Below, one piece after another: positions 35,961 to 42,795 of a DNA stretch of 42,795 nucleotides. Source of the DNA: Nitrospirales bacterium. GTDB taxonomy: Bacteria > Nitrospirota > Nitrospiria > Nitrospirales > UBA8639. Where the stretch lies: contig BQIU01000029.1 of the NCBI GenBank assembly GCA_021603905.1, positions 1 through 42,795 on the forward strand, read 5' to 3'. The notes beneath the pieces were generated by a model, which was not told the origin of the DNA, ran no database searches, and saw only the letters and a list, made by a program, of their open reading frames with translations. How positions within the stretch are numbered: the first letter of the stretch is position 1; every line of letters begins with the position of its first letter. A program made the position numbers and the translations under genes.

Positions 35961-36307
35961 ATGTCGCTCGAATATACCCGACTTCCTGTTTTTATTTCAT
36001 ACGCTCACAAAGACAATCAGGGTTCTGATCCAAGTAAGTGTTGGTTGGATCGTCTTCTTGAGCAGTTGAAGCCTCTAGCGTTGCAGGATCAAGTATGTAC
36101 TTGATGGCGATTTGGGAGGAGGCCTTGGGGCCGAACCACCCGAATGTGGCTACGAGCCTGAACAATCTGGCGGGACTTTATCGCGACCAGGGCAAGTATG
36201 CGGAGGCGGAGCCGCGCCATCAGCGAGCGCTAGCGATTTTACACCGTACGTTGGGGCCCGATCACCCGAATACCATTCAAGGAGAAAAAACTATCGGGCT
36301 TTATTGA
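35961..36307 (+). pseudogene. Remnant of a TIR-domain/tetratricopeptide-repeat protein (internal deletion)
   Basis: The ATG at 35961 has an AAGGA ribosome site and opens with LPVFISYAHKDN, the first box of a TIR domain, followed by CWLDRLLEQLKPLALQDQV; translation stops at 36102-36104. From 36095, in another frame, comes the end of a kinesin-light-chain-type TPR array: EEALGPNHPNVATSLNNLA, then KYAEAEPRHQRALAI and LGPDHPNT. The most economical reading is a larger TIR-(NTPase)-TPR gene that lost its middle, joining residue 47 to the last one and a half repeats out of frame. TIR-TPR and TIR-STAND proteins occur in bacterial signalling and antiphage defence as NAD-cleaving effectors; the remnant lacks the catalytic part of the TIR. 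Dispersed repeats flank it on both sides. Confidence 0.75.
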
Positions 36308-36597
36308 AGAAAATAAACGAGAGAAAATAAAGTACAACCATTGAATGCCTTAGTTTATTGATTCATAGAGGGCTTGGGATCAGTCCTTCGACTCTTCGAC
36401 CAGTACACTGTGAGTCAGCCGAACAACTCAGAGCTCAGAATGATTTTTCTTATCATTCATGATGAGCCTGTCGAACCATGTCTCTAGCTCTTGATTGTTC
36501 CGACCCTTCGAGAGGGTTATTATGTGCAAGTCGAACAGCTCAGGGTGAACATGAAAAGTTAAAGATTTTTTTGGTTTTCTTCACTATCCCCTTGCTA
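36308..36597. repeat. Intergenic region with short palindromic repeats of the GTTCGA/GAGC type
   Basis: 290 bases without a gene. It holds GAGCCTGTCGAACC (36464-36477), GTCGAACAGCTCAGGGTGAAC-like sequence from 36530, GAATGAT/ATCATTC as a 7-base-pair hairpin (36438-36458) and ACCCT/AGGGT (36503-36517). TTCGACAGGCTCAGG-type palindromes are common dispersed intergenic repeats in many bacterial genomes; these look like degenerate copies. Confidence 0.45.
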
Positions 36598-37194
36598 TCA
36601 AGGCGACACGCCGCTGTCCAAGACAATTTCACAAATGTGGTCTAATCGTTCAATATGTTCATAGGCTGACCAGGGATCCGAGGCCATCGAACAGACGCCA
36701 TGGTTGGCTTGTCCGACGATATCGTATTCTCCAATTGGATTCTTGTCCGTCACGCCTAATGCATGCGCAGTGGCATCGCCCAGTTCTGTGCTGATGGCCG
36801 GCAGCATGGGAACGCTAGGTCCAATCCGTGTGTATCGATAGATTTCAGGAAAGTCTTTGCAGATTTTCTGTAAATCAAAGCCTCGATACATTGCTGCGAC
36901 GACATGTGTGGGATGTACATGCACAACCGCCCGTGTTTTGTTCATCCCCTTGAGTAACAGATAATGCATATGGAGCTCACCCGATGGATTCGTATCTTTC
37001 GGGATCTGCATGGATCCATTGGCTAATTTGATTTTAACCATGTGTTCTGGGTGAACAATCGTTTTGCGCCATCCCGATGGCGTGATATAGATATAGACAC
37101 TTCTGGCGCGTCGCAAGCTGCAATTCCCATCTCGTGATGTAATCCATCCTCGTTCATAACATCGTCGTAAAACATCGCCAATTGCTGTAATCAT
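36598..37194 (-). CDS. Class II aldolase/adducin-domain protein
   Basis: 198 residues from the ATG at 37194 (AAAGGAG upstream); the frame is open back to 37263, but that part lies in repeat copy B. The zinc-aldolase pattern is present: catalytic-type Glu73 in SGELHMH, His92 and His94 in VVHVHPTH, and a third His in NHGV (165), plus the N-terminal GNCSLR (usually GNxS) substrate loop. The family includes fuculose/rhamnulose-phosphate aldolases, ribulose-phosphate 4-epimerase and methylthioribulose-1-phosphate dehydratase. No sugar-pathway genes are nearby, so the substrate is unknown. Cytoplasmic. Confidence 0.85.
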   Translation of the reverse strand: MITAIGDVLRRCYERGWITSRDGNCSLRRARSVYIYITPSGWRKTIVHPEHMVKIKLANGSMQIPKDTNPSGELHMHYLLLKGMNKTRAVVHVHPTHVVAAMYRGFDLQKICKDFPEIYRYTRIGPSVPMLPAISTELGDATAHALGVTDKNPIGEYDIVGQANHGVCSMASDPWSAYEHIERLDHICEIVLDSGVSP

Positions 37195-37216
37195 GGGTGT
37201 TGAACTCCTTTTCGTC

Positions 37217-37281
37217 CGTATTTCGTTGCGCGTGCCTGCGCGCTGTAGCGCTTCGGTGCGCAAGCGTGAATCGTATCTCGT
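37217..37281. repeat. Dispersed intergenic repeat, copy B
   Basis: 65 bases with CGTATTTCGT at 37217-37226 and CGTATCTCGT at 37272-37281 as boundaries, and the same CGTGCCTGCGCGCTGTAGC and TGCGCAAGCGTGAA as copy A at 34571-34668. It sits immediately upstream of the aldolase-family gene and could affect its expression. Confidence 0.7.
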
Positions 37282-37473
37282 AAAAAAGACTAAAGACTCT
37301 TGAGTCGGCTAGAGGTTCGTGATGGAGATACGTGCAGTTCACTGTTTCCGTTTGATATTCCACTATTGCTGACTTGAAGTCTATAGGGAACATGATTAGG
37401 CAAGAAGTATAGAGGAGAGGTAAAACGCCTGGCTAGGAGAAGACGAATAGATTCACTTTCTTCAAGGAAGTCA

Positions 37474-38385
37474 TCACAGTTGCTTAATGACGTATCCTTT
37501 TTCTTGTAGCATGGCGAGCAAGCCTTGTTTGCCAAGTAGGTGGAGGGTGCCGACCACAATCATAGCGGTTTCATGTTTCTGCAGGTATGACTCGAAATGC
37601 GGAAGCCAACTGTTGTTTCGCCGGGTAATCAGTGCTTCGTAGACTTCCGGGAATTTCTTCATATTCTCTAACATCACTTCTAAGCCTTCAATCTGCCCAT
37701 GTGTCCAGGAATTGACCAATTGGTGTGTTTGTTGTTCAAGAATGTTAATTTCGTCAAGGGTTTGAAGCAGGAACTGTTCTTGAGTCTTAGGCGACAAACT
37801 ATCAAAAAGATTCAGTTGATACTCAACCGTCTCAAGGCCTTCGACAGTTTTCCCCTGGGCTTTCGCCCTCTGAAAAAAATGCTGATCGACTCCATGATCT
37901 GTTCCAAACCCCAGTTTCTGTAGCTCCAATATGGTGATCGTTGTGGCCAGCATCCAGGGTTTCATGCGGTTAAACATTTCAATGCTATACCCACGATTTT
38001 TGAGTTTTGATTTGGTAAAAGCAAAATTTCCTGGCGAAAGTGCATCTCTCAATGTCCGGCCGTCTGTATATAGGCCTTTGGTTAAGGAACGTTTCTGTGT
38101 AAGAGGGGAAGATATTTCATCAAGGTTTACCTCGAAGACAAGGTGCGAGGCCGACTCAAACGCCTGATTAATTGTATCGTGTAATGGATAATTCTCTTGT
38201 TTGAGAACGTGGACAGAACCTAAAAGATAGATCGTATTTTGATCTGAAGTCACGCTCCATAAGCAACTTGTTGCGTGAGTCTGTCTAACGTCATTAGCCT
38301 GTAGCGAGTATGGCAAAAGGAGTTGAAGCGTGAGCGCAATTAGGATCAATCGAAAGAGACTTCCCGGTTGTTGTTGGAATCGCAT
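37474..38385 (-). CDS. TraB/GumN family protein, exported
   Basis: 303 residues from the ATG at 38385, which follows an AGGA ribosome site (a TTG 6 codons earlier is possible). N-terminal signal peptide (LFRLILIALTLQLLLPYSLQA). The family landmarks are visible: the first GSVH motif (YLLGSVHVLK) and the second, VVGTLHLLG, near the C-terminus, both supplying putative metal-binding or catalytic residues. TraB/GumN (Tiki-like) proteins are proposed metal-dependent peptidases; Tiki cleaves Wnt in animals, while the bacterial role is unknown. Likely periplasmic. Confidence 0.88.
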   Translation of the reverse strand: MRFQQQPGSLFRLILIALTLQLLLPYSLQANDVRQTHATSCLWSVTSDQNTIYLLGSVHVLKQENYPLHDTINQAFESASHLVFEVNLDEISSPLTQKRSLTKGLYTDGRTLRDALSPGNFAFTKSKLKNRGYSIEMFNRMKPWMLATTITILELQKLGFGTDHGVDQHFFQRAKAQGKTVEGLETVEYQLNLFDSLSPKTQEQFLLQTLDEINILEQQTHQLVNSWTHGQIEGLEVMLENMKKFPEVYEALITRRNNSWLPHFESYLQKHETAMIVVGTLHLLGKQGLLAMLQEKGYVIKQL

Positions 38386-38655
38386 AGGTGAAATCCTTTT
38401 CAAGTCATCGAGCGAATGATTTTTATTGACGGAACAGAGATCTGAGTCTCAATTGTCGATATGGATGGTGCTATGTGATGTTGTCATGAAAATCGGTTGA
38501 AATGCTCTGGATCATGATGAGAAAGGACTGGAGAACAGGCAGAAGGATTGTTGTCATAGTGGATGATTCTGTCGAAGCACAGATGACAGGTACGTCGTCG
38601 TGTAAAGGCGAATGCGCGGGAGAATTTTTTCATAAGAAAATGATTGTGGTGACAA

Positions 38656-39258
38656 TTATGTTGTGAGCGGAGCAGACTGTCCCCATTGTTCAGTAAAGAC
38701 GAAGTGCGATAAGGGATGCCGTGTGCGTTGGGCTGACTCTCGTTCTCGCAGCTCGTCTGATAAGCTCTGAGGGTCCCCCATATAGCCAATTGCCAACCCC
38801 GTTACCGCTTCATGGTTTTCGGGAATGTTGTAGAGTGACTTCGCAACGTCGGGAAAAATTCCAGCCATTTGATGGACTCCTAGTCCTAGATCTGTCGCCT
38901 GTAAGACCAGATTTCCTACGGCCAGCCCAATGTCATGGAAGGCATGGCGATTGGGTTTTCCATTGTGTGCAAATGTCAGTTTTGCCACAGTAATCATTAG
39001 GACAGGGGCATGCTTCGCCCAATGTTGATTCGCTTCAGCTAAACAGGTGAGCATTTTTGTGTGCTCGCCCTCTTGTTGTTTGGTCGCCACGAGAAACCCC
39101 CACGGCTGTTCATTAAAACATGAGGCTGCCCATCGCGCAGCTTTCAGAAGGCTTTGGAGTGTTTCTTTCTTGACCACGTCTATTGCGAACGCTCTGGGGC
39201 TCCATCGTTCCTGCATAAGAGTATGAATAGGAAATTGGGTTTGTGCAGACTTTTGCAT
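38656..39258 (-). CDS. Nitroreductase family flavoprotein
   Basis: 200 residues from the ATG at 39258 (AAAGGA upstream); an upstream extension to 39342 lacks family similarity. The FMN-binding pattern is visible: RWSPRAF near the N-terminus, ARWAASCFNEQPWGFLV, HDIGLAVGNLVLQATDLGLG and the C-terminal IGYMGDP. The family reduces nitroaromatics, quinones or flavins with NAD(P)H; some members have quite different roles. Substrate not determinable. Between TraB/GumN and a hypothetical gene on the same strand, with 25 bases to the latter. Confidence 0.9.
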   Translation of the reverse strand: MQKSAQTQFPIHTLMQERWSPRAFAIDVVKKETLQSLLKAARWAASCFNEQPWGFLVATKQQEGEHTKMLTCLAEANQHWAKHAPVLMITVAKLTFAHNGKPNRHAFHDIGLAVGNLVLQATDLGLGVHQMAGIFPDVAKSLYNIPENHEAVTGLAIGYMGDPQSLSDELRERESAQRTRHPLSHFVFTEQWGQSAPLTT

Positions 39259-39283
39259 ACGATAATCCTTTACGTGATAAATA

Positions 39284-39880
39284 TTAACTGAAATCTGGAT
39301 AATGACGAGAATGTTGATGGAAAAACTCGTCTTGTTGAGCAATTCTCCACATTGGATCCGTCACGAGGGTGAGTTGGAGGTATCGAGGATGTGGTTGAAG
39401 GTCCTTTGTCAAAATGGTCGATTCGAGCGTATCTAAGCAAGTGGAATCATCGTCGAGGTTCTGCAAGCGACCGGTATCAGAGAGAAATAAAAAGTCGGTG
39501 TCCCAAAAATAGAGATCAACCATTTCTTGAAAGTCAATATTTTGAAGTCGATACGCTGAAATGGTCAGACTCTGGTCCTCTTCTTGTGCAGCCAGGTCAT
39601 GATGCACCGCACAATAATTTTTGAGACATTCATAGATCAAGAGACAATGATAATCGTTCAGCCGGTACACCGTGTCTGTTTGGCTAGCGATACATAATTG
39701 TTCGATGGTGACAAGTGCACTATAGGGTGTGAAGATTTCTGACATCCGACCATAGCCTGCTTCCCAGGTATCGATATCATTTTCCATGGAAATACGTGAA
39801 ATTTCCAGACGTTCCGATTCAAGTGCGTCATGAAGGATTGCTTGAAAGACGGAGTCAGGTTTTATTTGAAAGTACAGCAT
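39284..39880 (-). CDS. Hypothetical protein (198 aa), acidic
   Basis: Begins MLYFQIKPDSVF (ATG at 39880; a TTG 4 codons earlier is possible). Acidic, without signal peptide or membrane helix; the middle is rich in Asp, Leu and Tyr (NIDFQEMVDLYFWDTDFLFL), the end is His-rich (FFHQHSRHYPDF). I recognise no family. It lies 76 bases downstream of the response-regulator gene and 25 bases upstream of the nitroreductase gene, all on the minus strand, so the three may form one transcription unit. Confidence 0.7.
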   Translation of the reverse strand: MLYFQIKPDSVFQAILHDALESERLEISRISMENDIDTWEAGYGRMSEIFTPYSALVTIEQLCIASQTDTVYRLNDYHCLLIYECLKNYCAVHHDLAAQEEDQSLTISAYRLQNIDFQEMVDLYFWDTDFLFLSDTGRLQNLDDDSTCLDTLESTILTKDLQPHPRYLQLTLVTDPMWRIAQQDEFFHQHSRHYPDFS

Positions 39881-39956
39881 CGTACGTCTCAATGATGAGC
39901 TATGGAAGGTTTGCCCTGAGACACGTCCCTATTCGAAGCAGTCAGCCAATCGTGAA

Positions 39957-40334
39957 TCATGCGGAAGAGTCTGTCAACATTGAAGCGGCGAGTTCGAGTA
40001 ACTCTTGCATTTTAAAGGGCTTTTTAAGGGTGTGATTTGCCCCTACCTGTTTTGCAAGATCAAGGAGATTGACGTGGATATGTTCGCCTCCTCCTGATAT
40101 CGCGATGATTTTAATGGCTGGAAAGTCACGACGCAGTTCGCGGATGGTTTCAAACCCTTCTTTCCCTGGCATGAGCATATCCAAGATGACTAGGTCTGAG
40201 GGGGCCGCTCGGTACTGTGCGGTGCCTTCATGTCCATCCCGGGCAATATGGACTTGGTACCCGGCCACTTCAAAGGCTTCACGAAGCACTCCACACACTT
40301 GTTGGTCATCGTCAATAACTAAGATTGATGGCAT
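39957..40334 (-). CDS. Single-domain response regulator (CheY-like)
   Basis: 125 residues forming only a receiver domain: acidic triad D8-D9-D10, phosphoacceptor Asp52 in VILDMLMPG, Ser80 in the switch position (IAISGGGE) and Lys104 or Lys105 in KKPF. No output domain. It would pass phosphate to a target or modulate a kinase by binding. The hybrid histidine kinase lies 267 bases upstream on the same strand and is the natural partner. Confidence 0.92.
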   Translation of the reverse strand: MPSILVIDDDQQVCGVLREAFEVAGYQVHIARDGHEGTAQYRAAPSDLVILDMLMPGKEGFETIRELRRDFPAIKIIAISGGGEHIHVNLLDLAKQVGANHTLKKPFKMQELLELAASMLTDSSA

Positions 40335-40601
40335 GAGTGTTAAGCTTGTCTTTTTGTCATATTCTTGCGTTGAAGTTCGTTCGTGGATTGTAGCGCGTTA
40401 GCCATAAAATAGAAACTTAACGTGTTATTAAAAGGAACATAAAGAATCGAAACGGGAGGAGCGTGTGGCCGCACATGCCCAGGATATGAGGTACGTACCG
40501 CTGCGTGAGCCTATGGCTTGAGACTGCGATGATAAAGGGGCGAGTTTCTCTGAAATGACGGAATGGTGGCTATACGGAAAACGGTATAATGCTTGTCTTC
40601 A
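40335..40601. other. Gap between hybrid kinase and response regulator
   Basis: 267 bases with no gene. On the minus strand I see no convincing promoter or terminator, so the two signalling genes may be transcribed together or separately. Confidence 0.3.
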
Positions 40602-42608
40602 TCAGGCCGAAGGGGCTTTTTCTTTATGTTGTGAGTAATAGGGTTGTTCGTCAAGAACATGTCGAACGATAGGGGCTAAGTCTCGGATGGCCAAGGGTTT
40701 CATTAAGTAGCCACGAATGCCCATAGACTTGGCTTTTTCAGCCGAAACAACATGGCTGAATCCTGTACAAAGGATAATCGGGAGTTCAGGTCTGATACGG
40801 AGGAGCTCACGAGCCAAGGCATCTCCGGGCATGGTAGGCATGGTCTGGTCTGTAATCACTAAGTCGAAGCGATGTGGGTCGCTGCGAAACAAATCTAAGG
40901 CCTCGACGCTGCTCGTCCGAATGGTCACGGTGTAACCTAGGTGAGTCAAGAGTTCTTGGCCAAGCCGTACAATAGTTTCTTCATCATCGACAAAGAGAAT
41001 ACTTTCTTTCCCATTTGGGATAGAGGCTTTGGTAGAAAAGACGTCCCAGATCGCCGTCTGGATGGTCGGAATATACACTTCGATTTTCGTGCCGATTCCT
41101 GGTGCGCTTTCGACTAAAATACTTCCGCCATGTGTCGTGATGATACCGTGCACAACCGCCAAGCCCATTCCTGACCCTTCCCCTGTCGGCTTGGTCGTGA
41201 AAAACGGATCGAACATTCTTTCCACCACTTCTGCCGTCATGCCTGGTCCACTATCCTTCACGGTTAGTCGCACATACGGTCCAGGTTTCAGGTCTAAATG
41301 GTCGGTTGATATCGTATTTTTTATTTCCACATCCTCCAACGTCAGGTCCAGGAGTCCACCACTTTCTCGCATGGCATATTCGGCATTGGTACACAGGTTG
41401 ACGATGACCTGATGGACTTGTGTGGCATCGGCCAAAACAGTGGATTGCGAGTAGATATTTTGTCGAATTTCAACGGTGGAAGGTATGGTCGCTCGAAGAA
41501 GCTTGAGAGCTTCTTGAACAACTTGGTGAATGTCGATGGATTTCCGCTCTTGCCCGCTTTGCCGGCTAAACGTGAGAATCTGTTGAACGAGATGTTTTGC
41601 CCGGTGGCCTGCGGTCAAAACCTCTTGAAGATTTCGATTCGTTCGACTTTCTTTTGGGACGGTCGCAATGGCTAATTCTGTATATCCGAGGATTGCCGTC
41701 AGGATATTATTGAAATCGTGCGCAATGCCTCCGGCGAGAGTCCCAATGGCTTCCATTTTACTCGACTGACGGTATGTTCGCTCAGTCTTTTGAAGCGCCT
41801 CTTCAACCCGCTTTCGGTCTGTAATGTCTTCTTCTATGCCAGCGATTCGATAGATGTCGCCTTCCTCATTTTTAATAGGAAAGGCCCGAGATTCGATCCA
41901 TCGAATCGACCCATCAGGTCGAATGACACGGTAGGACTCATGGTACGTCCCTTGAATTTGCTTTGGAATGGCCAGCTGAATCCGTTTACGATCATCCGGA
42001 TGAACGGCTTCAAGGAAGCTGGACGGATTCTCGCATAAGCTGGCACACGTCCTCCCCCAAATTGCCTCGTAGGCTGGGCTGACATAAAACATTTGAGTTT
42101 TGTCGGCGGACGATAACCAAAACACTTCATGGATATGTTCGGCGAGCTGTCGAAAACGCTCTTCGCGTTCTTGAAGAGTCGCCGTTCGCTCGGCGACCGA
42201 TTCCTCCAATTCCCTGGCATATTGATCAAGCTGACTGCGCATGGCCCGATCGACTTGACGGAGGAGCTCACCGGGGCGTTGTTCCTTTTCAATATAGGCA
42301 AAGGCCCCTAAATTGACGGCATCTTTTGCCGAGTCCAATGAACTGTGCTCGGTATAAATAATGACACGTATACCAATCGTCGCGGTCCGTAGTTCTTCGA
42401 GGAGCTGGATGCCGTTGTGATCAGGCAGGCATAGTTCAATAATGGCCACTCCAAAGTTGTCTTGTTGGGCTTGTTCAACCGCCTCACGAGCAGTTCCTAC
42501 TCCGATGACGTCATATCCTTCATCCTTTAACTGATCCATGAGGGCTTCTCGTTGGACCGGTTCTTGTTCAACAATGAGGATGCGTGATAGGCAAATACGC
42601 TTTGTCAT
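40602..42608 (-). CDS. Hybrid sensor histidine kinase (REC-PAS-HisKA-HATPase-REC)
   Basis: 668 residues, cytoplasmic (no membrane helix). In order: an N-terminal receiver-like domain (about 10-120), a linker coiled coil (about 125-150), a PAS domain with PAC motif (about 150-265, ending EEDITDRKR), HisKA with the phosphorylated His297 in GGIAHDFNNIL, HATPase with DSGPGM and GSGMGLAVVHG, and a C-terminal receiver with intact Asp in VITDQTMP. The N-terminal receiver is degenerate: Glu58 stands where Asp is expected (IIELCLP) and the acidic pair is E14/E16; it may work as an unphosphorylated sensor or switch. A CheY-like protein is encoded just downstream. Confidence 0.93.
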   Translation of the reverse strand: MTKRICLSRILIVEQEPVQREALMDQLKDEGYDVIGVGTAREAVEQAQQDNFGVAIIELCLPDHNGIQLLEELRTATIGIRVIIYTEHSSLDSAKDAVNLGAFAYIEKEQRPGELLRQVDRAMRSQLDQYARELEESVAERTATLQEREERFRQLAEHIHEVFWLSSADKTQMFYVSPAYEAIWGRTCASLCENPSSFLEAVHPDDRKRIQLAIPKQIQGTYHESYRVIRPDGSIRWIESRAFPIKNEEGDIYRIAGIEEDITDRKRVEEALQKTERTYRQSSKMEAIGTLAGGIAHDFNNILTAILGYTELAIATVPKESRTNRNLQEVLTAGHRAKHLVQQILTFSRQSGQERKSIDIHQVVQEALKLLRATIPSTVEIRQNIYSQSTVLADATQVHQVIVNLCTNAEYAMRESGGLLDLTLEDVEIKNTISTDHLDLKPGPYVRLTVKDSGPGMTAEVVERMFDPFFTTKPTGEGSGMGLAVVHGIITTHGGSILVESAPGIGTKIEVYIPTIQTAIWDVFSTKASIPNGKESILFVDDEETIVRLGQELLTHLGYTVTIRTSSVEALDLFRSDPHRFDLVITDQTMPTMPGDALARELLRIRPELPIILCTGFSHVVSAEKAKSMGIRGYLMKPLAIRDLAPIVRHVLDEQPYYSQHKEKAPSA

Positions 42609-42795
42609 GGAATAGTCCCTTCCATTTCTCTCTAGTCGTGACCAGTATCGTAATAGTTTCCACTCGTGACAATCTTAGAATCATACCAGCCCTATCATGA
42701 TGAGTCACTCTTTTTCTCGATCAGTATACATGAGAGCGTTTGGGCCATCAGTCAGAATAAAAAAAGACGGTATGAAGTCGGAATTGATGTTGTTG
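42609..42795. other. Right-edge region upstream of the hybrid kinase
   Basis: 187 bases containing the upstream sequence of the kinase gene. I see no open frame worth calling and no clear promoter pair. Confidence 0.3.

Noticed and set aside
35884..36069. 61-codon TTG frame across the TIR fragment
   Set aside because: Overlaps the TIR reading frame, which has a proper ribosome site and a recognisable domain motif.
38484..38633. 49-codon minus-strand frame with CHLC and several His after the nitroreductase gene
   Set aside because: No ribosome site, and the longer form overlaps the nitroreductase gene in another frame; the Cys/His richness looks like chance.

Overview
The window is chromosomal DNA of a Gram-negative bacterium of roughly 50% GC. 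It encodes the rod-shape operon (mreBCD, mrdA, rodA), a PEP-CTERM/exosortase-type exported protein, cupredoxin and TraB/GumN proteins, PAS-type two-component signalling, and a 4.5S-type SRP RNA. The combination of PEP-CTERM, cupredoxins, small zinc proteins and gene order suggests a Nitrospirota (Nitrospira-like) genome. This is inference from protein resemblance only; the window has no 16S rRNA.

Layout. 1-4126 is accessory: the 5' part of a secreted protein that runs off the left edge, a cupredoxin, several small proteins with zinc-binding cysteines or membrane segments, and a conserved 61-aa protein. 4144-13117 holds uvrA(-), a secreted hypothetical(+), ruvB(+), a CPA2 cation/proton antiporter(-), and leuD/leuC(-). 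A 545-bp divergent promoter region separates leuC from a long plus-strand run, mreB-mreC-mreD-mrdA-rodA-rng-dprA-topA (13663-24457): cell-wall elongation, RNA processing, transformation and DNA topology. A PEP-CTERM gene follows (25079-25730), with a clear sigma-54-type promoter and an apparent frameshift right after its signal peptide, then a strong terminator.

25875-29213 is the proteostasis cluster tig-clpP-clpX(-). Then come tRNA-Leu(TAG)(-), two small hypothetical genes, tRNA-Ser(GGA), the SRP RNA, and the classical dnaX-ebfC-recR cluster (31756-34568). The region 34569-37300 is remodelled: a paired dispersed repeat (two copies, 34571 and 37217), a MITE-like element with 20-bp inverted ends, a histone-H1-like gene with a clean terminator, and a wrecked TIR-TPR gene. 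The right end is on the minus strand: a class II aldolase-family protein, TraB/GumN protein, nitroreductase, hypothetical protein, single-domain response regulator and a hybrid histidine kinase.

Most interesting points: a UvrA that lacks the usual insertion domain; a bacterial C4HC3 (PHD/RING-like) finger protein translationally coupled to a membrane protein; the sigma-54 promoter plus frameshift at the PEP-CTERM gene; an H1-like hexapeptide repeat at the N-terminus of topoisomerase I, with a separate H1-like gene nearby; and the TIR-TPR remnant next to dispersed repeats. I see no CRISPR array, no intact transposase and no prophage.
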